The notes under the pieces were generated by a model. That model saw nothing but the letters and a program-made list of their open reading frames with translations, made no database searches and was not told the origin of the DNA. Position numbers and translations under genes: made by a program. Positions 8,610 to 18,915 of a DNA stretch of 64,000 nt are shown piece by piece. Positions within the stretch are counted from its first letter, which is position 1. Each line of letters begins with the position of its first letter. This DNA comes from Pacificoceanicola sp049341065 (GTDB lineage Bacteria; Pseudomonadota; Alphaproteobacteria; Rhodobacterales; Rhodobacteraceae), in contig NZ_JBMPIX010000003.1 of NCBI RefSeq assembly GCF_049341065.1, forward strand, positions 1 through 64,000, written 5' to 3'.

Positions 8610-9302
8610 ATGCGATCTTCCAAATCTCGTTCGCGGAACAAGAACAACCGCAACCGTAACAATAGCAATACCCTTGGTAATGTTGTGAACCGCGTGTTCG
8701 ACAGCAATGGCCCCGAGGGTAAGGTTCGCGGCACGCCGCAACAGATCATCGACAAGTACAACCAGCTCTCGCGCGACTCGGCGCTTGGCAATGACCGGGT
8801 GGCCACTGAAAACTTTCAGCAGCACGCCGAACATTACCTGCGCTTGCTGAGCGAAGCCCAAAAAGAGATGGACGCCAAACGCGAAGCGCAAGAGCGCGAA
8901 AATCGCGAAAGGCAGGCTCAGCGGGATCGCGAACGCACCGACCGCGACGTGCCACGAGGTCGGCGCGACGATGAAGGCGGACAGCCCGAAGTGTCCAATG
9001 CTCCGGCGGGCACCGGCGAACAGCCCGGCTCGGGCGATCAACCGGACGTCTATGATCTGACGGCTGAGGCAGAAGATGATGGCCCGGGTCTGGTCGATAC
9101 TCCGGAATCGCGCAATGCGCCGCGGCCTGTGGCCGAGGCCCAACCCGCTGCCGAGGCTCAGCCCAAAGCTGCTGCCGAGGCCCCGGCCAAACCGAAAAAA
9201 CCGCGCGCCCCGCGCAAACCCCGTGCCAAGAAACCAGCGGAAGCCACCTCCGAGGCACCGGCTGCTCCTGCCTCGGGCGATGCATCGGACGCGGCTGAAT
9301 AA
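8610..9302 (+). CDS. DUF4167 domain protein, basic and low-complexity
   Basis: This 230-residue protein has three parts: an Arg/Asn/Ser-rich N-terminus (RSRNKNNRNRNN), the conserved DUF4167 region at about residues 20-80 (GPEGKVRGT, NFQQHAEHYLRLLSEAQ), and a long charged tail. The tail ends in Ala/Pro/Lys repeats (PKKPRAPRKPRAKKP) resembling histone H1-like or RNA-binding tails. DUF4167 proteins commonly lie next to prmC in alphaproteobacteria, as here; the function is not established, but nucleic-acid or ribosome association is plausible. The ATG at 8610 begins the family homology. A GTG at 8565 would add 15 residues without family support. The gene ends at a strong terminator. Confidence 0.85.
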   Translation: MRSSKSRSRNKNNRNRNNSNTLGNVVNRVFDSNGPEGKVRGTPQQIIDKYNQLSRDSALGNDRVATENFQQHAEHYLRLLSEAQKEMDAKREAQERENRERQAQRDRERTDRDVPRGRRDDEGGQPEVSNAPAGTGEQPGSGDQPDVYDLTAEAEDDGPGLVDTPESRNAPRPVAEAQPAAEAQPKAAAEAPAKPKKPRAPRKPRAKKPAEATSEAPAAPASGDASDAAE

Positions 9303-9326
9303 GCACCCAAGGCTGACTTCTAAATG

Positions 9327-9360
9327 CAAAAGCCGCGCGGAACCTCCGCGCGGCTTTTTT
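9327..9360 (+). terminator. Rho-independent terminator after the DUF4167 gene
   Basis: A perfect 10-bp GC-rich stem (9331-9340 with 9346-9355, loop AACCT) is followed by a T-run through 9360. An A-run precedes the stem, so it may also work for the convergent rsmA gene, which ends at 9381. Confidence 0.92.
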
Positions 9361-9380
9361 GCCGTCCCATCAGGGAAACG

Positions 9381-10223
9381 TCAGCCCGAGGCCAAGCTCC
9401 GCGCCAAGGCACAGAACCCCTCCAGCGGCACACGCTCGGCGCGTTCCGTCGGCGCGATCCCAACGGCTGTCAGATGATCCTCGATATCCGGCGCAAGCCC
9501 CTTGAGCGCCGCGCGCAGCATCTTGCGCCGCTGGTTGAAAGCGGTGGCAACAACGCGTTCAAGCACCTTTGGATCGGCGGGATAACGCGGCTCGGGCAGG
9601 GCGGTGAAATGAACCACCGCGCTGCTGACCTTGGGGGCAGGGGTAAAGGCCTCGGGGGGCAAGTGCAGGGCAATCCGCGCATCCGTGCGCCATTGCGACA
9701 GAATCGCCAGCCGCCCATACGCCTTGGACCCCGGCTGCGCGACGATCCGTTCCGCGACCTCTTTCTGAAACATCAGCGTCAGCGACGACCAGAACGGCGG
9801 CCAGACCTCTGGCGTCAACCAGCGCACCAACAGTTCGGTGCCGACATTGTACGGCAGGTTGGCACAGATCGCGATGGGCGGGCTCAGATGCGCTAGCGGA
9901 TCGATCTTCAGGGCGTCGCCCTCGATCACCTCAAGCCGACCAGGATAGGCGCGCGCGATCTGTTCCAGCGCGGGCAAGCATCTCGAGTCCTTCTCGATGG
10001 CAAGAACCTTGCGCGCCCCTTCCGCCAACAGCCCTCGGGTCAGCCCGCCCGGGCCGGGGCCGACCTCGATCACATCAGTGCCGGACAGATCTCCCGCAAT
10101 CCGCGCGATCCGGGACGTCAGGTTCAGGTCCAGCAAAAAGTTTTGCCCCAAAGCTTTGCGTGCGCGCAGCTCATACGTCGCGATCACATCGCGCAGGGGG
10201 GGCAGGTCATCAATCGCGCTCAT
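9381..10223 (-). CDS. rsmA: 16S rRNA (adenine(1518)-N(6)/adenine(1519)-N(6))-dimethyltransferase
   Basis: This 280-residue enzyme (KsgA) dimethylates two adjacent adenines near the 3' end of 16S rRNA late in small-subunit assembly, using SAM. The family N-terminus KALGQNFLLD, the SAM loop EVGPGPGGLT and the catalytic NLPYN are all present. It is the last gene of the lptF-lptG-lptD-surA-pdxA-rsmA operon and the only one separated from its predecessor, by a 60-base repeat element that occupies its leader. That element may weaken or replace coupling to the upstream genes. Confidence 0.96.
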   Translation of the reverse strand: MSAIDDLPPLRDVIATYELRARKALGQNFLLDLNLTSRIARIAGDLSGTDVIEVGPGPGGLTRGLLAEGARKVLAIEKDSRCLPALEQIARAYPGRLEVIEGDALKIDPLAHLSPPIAICANLPYNVGTELLVRWLTPEVWPPFWSSLTLMFQKEVAERIVAQPGSKAYGRLAILSQWRTDARIALHLPPEAFTPAPKVSSAVVHFTALPEPRYPADPKVLERVVATAFNQRRKMLRAALKGLAPDIEDHLTAVGIAPTERAERVPLEGFCALARSLASG

Positions 10224-10226
10224 GGT

Positions 10227-10283
10227 TTCACTGGTCCAAAAATATCCCGGGGGAGGCGCCTTGGCGCCGGGGGCAGAGCCCCC
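10227..10283. repeat. Modular intergenic repeat element, copy A
   Basis: Three parts are seen. A 27-base core at 10227-10253 matches 22336-22362 with one difference. A palindrome follows (GGCGCC-TT-GGCGCC, 10255-10268). Last comes a hairpin (GGGGGC-AGA-GCCCCC, 10269-10283) that abuts the pdxA stop codon. The element fills the whole gap between pdxA and rsmA. A similar three-part arrangement occurs at 54983-55045. Confidence 0.75.
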
Positions 10284-11255
10284 TTATACAGTGCCGCCCG
10301 CCATGGTCCACGCCAGACGCAAAGCCGCCAAGGTCGAAGAAGGATTCGCCTGCCCGGTTCCGGCGATGTCAAAGGCGGTGCCATGGTCGGGCGAGGTGCG
10401 GACAAAGGGCAGGCCAAGCGTCACGTTCACCCCGCGGTCGAAATCCAGCGTCTTGATCGGGATCAGCGCCTGATCGTGGTACATGCAAACCGCCACGTCA
10501 TAGCGCGCGCGCGCGGCGGCGTGGAACATGGTGTCGGCGGGCAAGGGGCCTGCAATCTGCATCCCCTCGGCGCGCAGCCGGTCCAGCACCGGGGTGATCA
10601 CCTGCGCCTCTTCCAGTCCCATGCGCCCGCCTTCTCCGGCGTGCGGGTTCAGCCCGGCCACGGCGATACGTGGGTTGGCAATGCCAAAGCGCGCCTGCAT
10701 GGCCTGATGGGTGATGCGCAACCGCCGCTCCAGCAGGTCCGGCGTCAGCGCCAAGGCGACGGCGGACAAGGGAATGTGAATGGTGACGGGCACCACGCGT
10801 AGCATGTCCGAGGCCAGCATCATCACCACCTCATCAGCGTCCGCCAGATGCGCCAGAAACTCGGTATGACCGGGATAGGCAAAGCCCGCGCCTTCGGCCA
10901 GCGCCTGCTTGTGGATTGGCAGGGTGCAAAGAGCCGAGGCCGCACCAGAGGTGACCTGCGCCACACCCGCCTCGATCGCGGCGATCACGCCTTTGGCGTG
11001 GGTGGGCTGCGCCTGTCCCGGCACGCGTAGGCCGTCAAACGTCATAGGCAGCACTGGCAGGGCCCGCGCGCCTGTTTCGGCGGCCTCGGCCGGGCTGGCG
11101 ATCACGGAATGCGGGACGCTGCCGGGCAGATGGCGAGGATCGCCGATCCAGTAAAAGGGCAAGGCGCCGCGCAGCGCCCGCCAACAGGATTCGATGATTT
11201 CCGGGCCGATCCCGGCCGGTTCGCCGCAACTGACGGCGATCGGGGCCGGGGTCAT
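10284..11255 (-). CDS. pdxA: 4-hydroxythreonine-4-phosphate dehydrogenase
   Basis: This 323-residue NAD-dependent metalloenzyme of the DXP-dependent vitamin B6 pathway oxidises 4-phosphohydroxy-L-threonine. The substrate and metal-binding signatures CMYHDQALIPIKTL and SPDHGTAFDIAGTG are visible, and the N-terminus has the family ISCGEPAGIGPE-like stretch (VSCGEPAGIGPE). Its start overlaps the surA stop by 4 bases, indicating translational coupling. The pdxA-rsmA order after surA is conserved across many proteobacteria. Confidence 0.96.
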   Translation of the reverse strand: MTPAPIAVSCGEPAGIGPEIIESCWRALRGALPFYWIGDPRHLPGSVPHSVIASPAEAAETGARALPVLPMTFDGLRVPGQAQPTHAKGVIAAIEAGVAQVTSGAASALCTLPIHKQALAEGAGFAYPGHTEFLAHLADADEVVMMLASDMLRVVPVTIHIPLSAVALALTPDLLERRLRITHQAMQARFGIANPRIAVAGLNPHAGEGGRMGLEEAQVITPVLDRLRAEGMQIAGPLPADTMFHAAARARYDVAVCMYHDQALIPIKTLDFDRGVNVTLGLPFVRTSPDHGTAFDIAGTGQANPSSTLAALRLAWTMAGGTV

Positions 11256-12475
11256 TTCTGAACGATGCGGGAGTCGGCGCGCAATTGCGCGAGATAACCG
11301 TCTGCCAGTGCCGTAAGACGGCGATTTCGCAGACCCAGGGTGAATTCCTGACGGTCCACGTCCTCGGCAATCTTGTTGGTGCGCCCGCAGAGCATCAGGA
11401 ACACCAGCGTCTGGCCATTGGCCCGGGTCAGCGCGGTCGATACTTCGCCAGCGTCCAGTTTGGACAGCTCATAGGCGATATCCGTGGGGATCTCTGCCGG
11501 GGGCAGGGTGCCGCGTTCCAGTACTTCGGCGGGCTGGCCCTTGGCGATACCATAAAGGTCGTCGCAGCGATCAACGCGGCCCTGAAGCACGCGTGCCTTG
11601 GCCAGCGTTTCCTCGGACCGGCCACCGGGCATGTAGTAGGCGGCGTAATCGATCGAGGAGATCTCGGGCGCGCTATAGCCGGTTTCCTCGATGTCGCGCA
11701 GTTGGAACAGCGCGATGGCATTGGGGATCGGCAGCGGGTCGGTCACTTCACCGGGCTTCAACGCCAGCACAAGCGGTTGCAGAACCGGCGGCAGTTCCTT
11801 GATGTCCCGCCAAGGCAGACGCCCGCCGTTGCCGCGAGACGGTGTTGCCGAATAGCGCCGCGCTTCGGCAGAAAACTCCGAGGTGGATGTCATCTGGGAA
11901 ATCCGGGCAGCGCGGGCGCGAACGGTCTCTTCCTGTTGCGGGGGCATCGGCATGATGATTTCCGACAAGAGCACCCGCACGCTGCTGCCCGAGCCATCGG
12001 CGGCCAGGGCACGGTCCACTTCATCTTCCGAGACCGTGGCGCGCCCGGCAAAGCGCTGACGCACCAACATCCGCCAAGCCAGACCGGCCTTGACGAAATC
12101 GCGGAAGGTTTCGGCCGAGACATTGTTGGCCTCCAGCACCTTGATGAATTCGTCGCGGGACAGATTGGCGCGCTCGGCAAATTCCGACATGCCTTCGAGG
12201 ATCTCTTCGCCCGAGGGGCGGACACCGGCTTCAAACGAGGCCTGAAGCCGCAGCCGGTCGTCGATCAACTGTTCGCGGGCCAGCTTTTGCAGATCGCCCG
12301 GCGCGTTCAGAAGGCGCAGCATTTCGGCGCGCTGTTGCAGTTCATACCCGGTGATGACCAGATCATTCACGATGATGGCGGGCGAAAACAGCCCCTGCGC
12401 CTGAACCTGAACGGCGCCGACTGGCGCAATGGCCAAGGTCACGGCTGTTGCCAGCCTGGCAAGGAAGCGGGTCAT
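11252..12475 (-). CDS. surA: SurA-like periplasmic peptidyl-prolyl isomerase/chaperone
   Basis: This 407-residue exported protein has a signal peptide over about residues 1-27, cleaved near VQAQG. A SurA N-terminal chaperone domain follows (IIVNDLVITGYELQQR), then one parvulin-like segment and a C-terminal helix. It escorts outer-membrane proteins such as LptD. The parvulin signature is degenerate: the usual GGDLGW reads NGGRLPW, so isomerase activity may be weak and the chaperone role dominant. The start at 12475 overlaps the lptD stop by 4 bases; an ATG three codons earlier is possible. The operon places a chaperone beside its LptD client. Confidence 0.88.
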   Translation of the reverse strand: MTRFLARLATAVTLAIAPVGAVQVQAQGLFSPAIIVNDLVITGYELQQRAEMLRLLNAPGDLQKLAREQLIDDRLRLQASFEAGVRPSGEEILEGMSEFAERANLSRDEFIKVLEANNVSAETFRDFVKAGLAWRMLVRQRFAGRATVSEDEVDRALAADGSGSSVRVLLSEIIMPMPPQQEETVRARAARISQMTSTSEFSAEARRYSATPSRGNGGRLPWRDIKELPPVLQPLVLALKPGEVTDPLPIPNAIALFQLRDIEETGYSAPEISSIDYAAYYMPGGRSEETLAKARVLQGRVDRCDDLYGIAKGQPAEVLERGTLPPAEIPTDIAYELSKLDAGEVSTALTRANGQTLVFLMLCGRTNKIAEDVDRQEFTLGLRNRRLTALADGYLAQLRADSRIVQK

Positions 12476-14631
12476 TGATTGCATGTGCGTCGATACTCCT
12501 TGGCGCTGCCGCTGGTGCCGAAGCCCTGTAGCGCGACAGTCAGGTCGAAATCCGTGCTTGGTTCAAGATTGGTAGCGGATGCATAGCGGCGCTGCACCCC
12601 GAAATCCACCTGAACGCATTCATTGCGGTATTGCAGGCCCAGCCCGACGCGGTCAAGGTTGCGTTTGGCCAGATCATAGCGCCACTCGGTCGATCCGGTC
12701 CAATGGCGCGAAAACCGGTAGCTGCCGTCAAAGGTCCATTCGGATTGGGCGTCAGGACGGTCTTCGGCGGGGTCCGTTACCAAAAGAACATAAGACGCGC
12801 CAAGCTCCATCCGTGTATTGGACCAGCCTGCGCGGGCCTCGGCCTTGGAAAAGCGCAGGGACTCATCCAGAAGGCCGCGCGCCACAAGGTTCAGGCCGGA
12901 CTGATGGGCAAAGCGTCCGGCGATCAACCAGTCGCTAGTGCTGCCGGACAGGCCCGAGGACCGGCTGAACTCCGGGTCAGCGTCGTCCCGCCAAACTTTG
13001 CCAAAGGTCAATGCCGCCGACCAGCCAGAGGGCGCCTGATGCATCCAGCGCAGGCCGGCAGCCAGCGTGCGGCCATGTTCGCGCCGATCTGCGGCGGGAA
13101 AGCGCGACAGCGACAGCAGGTTGGCTTCGTCAAATTCGACCCGTGTGCTTTCGTCATTTGGGTTGCCCGGGCGCGTGCCGCCGACCCAGCCAAATTGCAG
13201 CAATGGTTCGATCAGGGTGCGCCCGCCGCCCGCGCCTTGTTTCTGGAAGGGCCAGCGCAATTCCAGCGCCACGCCCGGCGTCGCGCGAGACACGTCAGCG
13301 ACCGATGTGATGTCCTGCCGCGTGCTGTAGCGATCCAGCCAGAGATGTGTGGACACCCCGGCGCGAATCCCGCCCGGCAAAGTCCAGCGACGGCGCCAGC
13401 TGGCCTCGGCATTGATGCGGTTGACGTCGCGCCCGTCTACGTCGGTATCTGCATCCGCGCTGTCGAAGGGAATCGAGGAATAGCGAAAATGGCCATGGGC
13501 CTCGGCGGACAGCCGCAGCTCGCCACCCAGCAGGCTGGGAAACTGGCGCCGTTCCATGCGCGCGAAGCCGACGATCGTGGGCTGCGTGTCGTTGTTTTCG
13601 GAGGTGCGCAGGGATTGGTAATGCACCAGCCCGGCCTCAATGAATTCGTCCCGACGCACGCGGGTCAGCGTCATGGTGCTGTCCAGACGGTCCGCCCCGG
13701 TCACGTCATAGTCGTTCAGGTACGAAGTGTCCGATGTGGTCTTGAGATCAAATTCCAGCTTGAAGTCACGTTTGAGGTCAAAGGCACCCTCGGCAAACAG
13801 GTATCCGCGCGCCTCGTCCGGACGCAGGGTGTCGCTGGACAGCGCGCCGGTCAGTTGCAGATCGCCGTTGCGAAAGGCCTGCCGATAGCGGAACTCAAGC
13901 GTGCGGGTCTTGGGTGACAGGTAAGGGGTCAGCGTGATGTCGCGGTGATCGCCAATCGGGATGAAGTAAGGGATCTTGATCCCGAACCCCAAAAGCGTCG
14001 AACTGCGCAGCGAGGGGATCATGAAGCCGCGGGCGCGTTTGAGCGTGGGGTCCGGCAGACGCATGCGCGGCAGGTAAAAGATCGGGACATCCAAAACGCG
14101 CAGTTGGGCGTTGTCGAAATAAAGCTGCCGTTCTTGCTGGTCATGCACCACGCGGCTGGCGCGAATTTGCCAGAGCGGGGCGCTGTCATCGCCGCAGACC
14201 TGACAGGAAGTGACGGCCACGCGCGACAGTTGCGTGTAGCGGCCTTCGACGCGGCGGGCTTCGACCGCGGCCAGTTGCAGCTGCTGGTCCATGATCATGC
14301 GCGCACCGCGCAGCAGGCCGTTGCGCAGGCCCTGATCCAGCGTTGCGTCATCGGCCAGAAGAATGTTGCCGGCTTCGTCCGTGATGCGGATCGGGCCTTC
14401 GATGGTCAGGGTGTCGCTGTCGCGGTCATAGGTGATGCGCGTGGCGATCAGGCGGACGCCTTCATGCAGCGCCTCGACATTGCCCGTGGCGATCAGCAGC
14501 GCTTCGTTTTCGACATAGACCTGATCGGCGATCAGCAAGGCGGGCGTGCTGGGCGCAGTCGTATCGTCCTGCGCCAAGGAGGGCAGGGCCGAGACCAGAA
14601 GAAAGGCCAAGATATGGAGAAGACGAGTCAT
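12472..14631 (-). CDS. lptD: LPS-assembly protein LptD
   Basis: This 719-residue outer-membrane beta-barrel inserts lipopolysaccharide into the outer leaflet. A signal peptide (MTRLLHILAFLLVSALPSLA) precedes the OstA/LptA-like periplasmic jellyroll (about residues 30-150) and a long barrel domain. Cysteines sit where the family's interdomain disulfides form: an N-terminal CQVC pair and two C-terminal cysteines (NECVQ and the final RTCNQ). The start at 14631 overlaps the lptG stop by 4 bases; an upstream in-frame extension would precede the signal peptide and is rejected. It is encoded with the inner-membrane exporters LptF and LptG and the chaperone SurA, forming one LPS-export operon. No lptE is seen in the window. 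Confidence 0.95.
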   Translation of the reverse strand: MTRLLHILAFLLVSALPSLAQDDTTAPSTPALLIADQVYVENEALLIATGNVEALHEGVRLIATRITYDRDSDTLTIEGPIRITDEAGNILLADDATLDQGLRNGLLRGARMIMDQQLQLAAVEARRVEGRYTQLSRVAVTSCQVCGDDSAPLWQIRASRVVHDQQERQLYFDNAQLRVLDVPIFYLPRMRLPDPTLKRARGFMIPSLRSSTLLGFGIKIPYFIPIGDHRDITLTPYLSPKTRTLEFRYRQAFRNGDLQLTGALSSDTLRPDEARGYLFAEGAFDLKRDFKLEFDLKTTSDTSYLNDYDVTGADRLDSTMTLTRVRRDEFIEAGLVHYQSLRTSENNDTQPTIVGFARMERRQFPSLLGGELRLSAEAHGHFRYSSIPFDSADADTDVDGRDVNRINAEASWRRRWTLPGGIRAGVSTHLWLDRYSTRQDITSVADVSRATPGVALELRWPFQKQGAGGGRTLIEPLLQFGWVGGTRPGNPNDESTRVEFDEANLLSLSRFPAADRREHGRTLAAGLRWMHQAPSGWSAALTFGKVWRDDADPEFSRSSGLSGSTSDWLIAGRFAHQSGLNLVARGLLDESLRFSKAEARAGWSNTRMELGASYVLLVTDPAEDRPDAQSEWTFDGSYRFSRHWTGSTEWRYDLAKRNLDRVGLGLQYRNECVQVDFGVQRRYASATNLEPSTDFDLTVALQGFGTSGSAKEYRRTCNQ

Positions 14632-15722
14632 CCATCCTCCATATGCAGTATCAACCCCAGTGCAAGCAAGACCGAGGCGACCGGCGGCACCCAAGCGGCC
14701 AACAGCGGCGACAACTGGCCGTTCTCACCAAGGATCTGTGCAAAGTTGCGGACATAGTACAATCCAAAGCCCAACAGCACGGCTGACAGCACCGATACAC
14801 CGGTGCGGCCAAGGCGGGTGGGGCGCATGGTAAAGGCGGCGCCGATCATCATCATGGCGACCAGAAACAGCGGGCGGGCCAGTTCCATATTCATCCAGAC
14901 AATATGGCGCCGCGCAGAAAAACCTGCCTCTTCAAGGCTCAGGATAAAGGCAGGCAGATCCCAGATGGCGATGGCGGACGGTTTGCCGAACCTGTCACGA
15001 ATGCTGTCCTTGGTCAGGGTAGAGGGCAGCGAAAGGCTGTCGTGGGTCTTGGACCCGGCTTCGGGGTTGAGACCCGCTGCCAAGGGCCACGCCTTGGCGT
15101 TGGTGAGCAACCATTCGCCGTCCATAAGCTCGGCCTGCTCGGCAATAATCCGCTGCACTGCGCTGCCACCGGGGGCGTAGACAACGAAACTGACGTCGAA
15201 AAGAACGGTCGCCTCGGCGTTTGCGCGGGCGGCGCGGATCACCGATTGGCCTTTGGGTCCACCCTGACGCAGCCAAAGCCCTTCCGGGCCAATGGACATG
15301 GCGGACGCGCCGCCATTCTCATAGGTTTCGCGCAGGTCCGAGTAGCGTTTCGACGTCGCCGCGACGATCGGGTTCATCATCGCCACGACCAGTCCGCCAA
15401 TGATCAACGCCACAACCACCGGAGCCATCAGCGCTGTCAGGCCGGACCGCCCGGCGGCGCGCGCTACAACCAGTTCAGAGGACCGCGCAAGGCCAAGGAA
15501 CAGTGCCACGGTCGACAGGATCATCACCAGAGGCAAGATCTGGTACAGCCCTTCGGGCAGTTTCAGAGCCACCAGTTGCAAAAGTTGCCCCAGTGTTGGA
15601 TCGCCGTCGATTCGGCGCATTTCGTCCATCAGGTCAACAAAGGCCTGAAACAGCGCGAAAACCGCGAGGATCGACAGGAAAAGCCAAAGGAAGCGGCGGG
15701 CAAAGTAATAGTGCAGCGTCAT
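14628..15722 (-). CDS. lptG: LPS export ABC transporter permease LptG
   Basis: This 364-residue YjgP/YjgQ family inner-membrane permease pairs with LptF and the LptB ATPase to extract lipopolysaccharide from the inner membrane. The N-terminus (MTLHYYFARRFLWLFLS) starts a first membrane helix, and the usual periplasmic domain separates an N-terminal from a C-terminal helix group. The start at 15722 overlaps the lptF stop by 4 bases and the gene's own stop overlaps the lptD start by 4 bases. No lptB gene is present in this window. Confidence 0.95.
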   Translation of the reverse strand: MTLHYYFARRFLWLFLSILAVFALFQAFVDLMDEMRRIDGDPTLGQLLQLVALKLPEGLYQILPLVMILSTVALFLGLARSSELVVARAAGRSGLTALMAPVVVALIIGGLVVAMMNPIVAATSKRYSDLRETYENGGASAMSIGPEGLWLRQGGPKGQSVIRAARANAEATVLFDVSFVVYAPGGSAVQRIIAEQAELMDGEWLLTNAKAWPLAAGLNPEAGSKTHDSLSLPSTLTKDSIRDRFGKPSAIAIWDLPAFILSLEEAGFSARRHIVWMNMELARPLFLVAMMMIGAAFTMRPTRLGRTGVSVLSAVLLGFGLYYVRNFAQILGENGQLSPLLAAWVPPVASVLLALGLILHMEDG

Positions 15723-16849
15723 GCGGGCACCTCTTGCGCGGTGCCGCGTTTGGGCCGATAGGGGCGGCTGGCTTGCCGGAGCAGGGCGCAGACAATCGCA
15801 ATACCGACGAGGCTGGGCAGATAGACCAAAGGCCAAAGGGCAGGATCGCCGCGAACCGGGTCTGTCACAGCGCTTTCAACCGTCTTCACCAGAACCAGCA
15901 GGAAAATCGCCCCGACGATTTGGCGGGTGACACCAAAACGCGAATAGCCGCCGACCATCAATCCGGAAAAGCCCATCAGCGCCGCGACGATGCACAGCAG
16001 CGGCCCCTGAAAACGCATGTGCGCCTCTTCGAGCACTTCGCCGGGCGATTCATTGGCCTCGACGGCGACGGCATCGGTTTGCGTCAAAAGTTCCCATGTG
16101 GGGATGTAGTTGACCTTGCGGCGCCCGCGGCTGGCCTGCGTCACCAGCCCTGAGACATCATAGACGAGATCAGTGAAATTGGTGGTTGAAAGCCGCTCGG
16201 TTTCAAGATTCAGCGTTTGCGCCATCCCTGCCAGCATGGCCAGTTTGGGCCCGGCGTCGTCGCGCAAAAGGTATGCCTTTTCAGCGGTATAGGTCACTTC
16301 GCGCCCAGCCTGCCTGCGGTCGGACAAGAGGACATCGCGCAATTCGCCGGTTTCGGTGATGTCGCGGATATAGAAGGTCACGCCCTGCGTTGGATGCAAA
16401 AAAGCGCCTTCACGCAGCAGGCGCGCGCTGAGCGAGCCGGAAATCTCGCGCTCGCGCAGGCGCAGCTGTTCCAGAGAGGCGGGAACCAGAATATGGGTCA
16501 GGATTGCCATCATCAGGGCGATCAGAATGCCGAAGAATAGCACCGGCCGTGCCATCCTCCACGGCGAAAACCCGACCGATTGCAGCACCGTCAGTTCCGA
16601 GTCGCCGGTCAGTCGATTGGTGACATAGACCGCTGCGGCAAAGCCAGCCATCGGCACCACAAGGGCGATCACCGAGGGCAAGGAAAGGGCTGAAAATTCG
16701 AGGAACACGCCAGCTGAATGGCCATCCGCAATGAGTCTGTCGAAAAGGACCACAGCCCGATTGACCCAGTAGACCGAGACAAGCACCAGGGCGAAAAATC
16801 CGAACAACACCATCAATTGCGACAGCATGTACCTGTCGAATCTTTGCAC
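15719..16849 (-). CDS. lptF: LPS export ABC transporter permease LptF
   Basis: This 376-residue partner of LptG has six predicted membrane helices around a periplasmic beta domain; its N-terminus (QRFDRYMLSQLMVLFGFF) is typical. A GTG start at 16849 is preferred because AAGGGG lies about 7 bases upstream and family homology begins there. An in-frame ATG at 16927 would add 26 charged residues. It is the first gene of the minus-strand operon that runs to rsmA and is divergent from pepA, so the operon promoter must lie in 16850-16977. Confidence 0.92.
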   Translation of the reverse strand: MQRFDRYMLSQLMVLFGFFALVLVSVYWVNRAVVLFDRLIADGHSAGVFLEFSALSLPSVIALVVPMAGFAAAVYVTNRLTGDSELTVLQSVGFSPWRMARPVLFFGILIALMMAILTHILVPASLEQLRLREREISGSLSARLLREGAFLHPTQGVTFYIRDITETGELRDVLLSDRRQAGREVTYTAEKAYLLRDDAGPKLAMLAGMAQTLNLETERLSTTNFTDLVYDVSGLVTQASRGRRKVNYIPTWELLTQTDAVAVEANESPGEVLEEAHMRFQGPLLCIVAALMGFSGLMVGGYSRFGVTRQIVGAIFLLVLVKTVESAVTDPVRGDPALWPLVYLPSLVGIAIVCALLRQASRPYRPKRGTAQEVPA

Positions 16850-16977
16850 TTCGGGCCCCTTACCACCTGAACTTTCCGTTTCATCTCTACCGGATCGGCG
16901 CGCGCGGGGAAAGCTGACTCTGGTCATTGCGCGCGGGCAGGGCTACCTCTTGGCGGAACACGTCTTAGGAGTTTGAG

Positions 16978-18444
<1,467 letters not shown>

Positions 18445-18450
18445 CGTGAT

Positions 18451-18909
18451 ATGGGCGCGGCCTTCTTCTATCACCTGACGCGTCGCCCGCTTGAGGCGAC
18501 GCTGCCCGTGCTTTTGGAAAAATCCATCGGCGCGGGCTGGCGGGTTGCCGTGCGTGGCAGCGCGCGCGAACGTATGGACTGGCTTGATCAAAAGCTGTGG
18601 CAAGGTCCGGAAGACGGCTTTCTGCCACATGGGATGGCGGGCGGCCCGCATGACGTCGATCAACCGGTTCTTTTGACGTGGAGCGTCGAGGCCGCGAACG
18701 ACCCGCAATGCCTGATGACCATAGACGGCGCCGAGATCACGCCAGAAGAGGTGCAGAGGCTGGAACGTGCCTGCATCTTGTTCGATGGTCACGACCCGGA
18801 GGCTTTGCACGTGGCACGCGGTCAATGGAAGGCGCTGACCAGCGCCGGGTGTTCCGCGCAATACTGGTCCGAAGAATCCGGTCGTTGGGAAAAGAAAGCC
18901 GAGGCTTGA
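18451..18909 (+). CDS. holC: DNA polymerase III chi subunit
   Basis: This 152-residue HolC/chi accessory subunit of the clamp-loader complex contacts single-strand binding protein at the replication fork. Family features include the N-terminal FYHLTRRPLEATLPVLLEK and the conserved W-rich segment near WLDQKLWQ. It lies 6 bases after pepA and is probably co-transcribed with it. It ends 6 bases before the convergent aspartic protease gene. Confidence 0.92.
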   Translation: MGAAFFYHLTRRPLEATLPVLLEKSIGAGWRVAVRGSARERMDWLDQKLWQGPEDGFLPHGMAGGPHDVDQPVLLTWSVEAANDPQCLMTIDGAEITPEEVQRLERACILFDGHDPEALHVARGQWKALTSAGCSAQYWSEESGRWEKKAEA

Positions 18910-18915
18910 TCGTTT

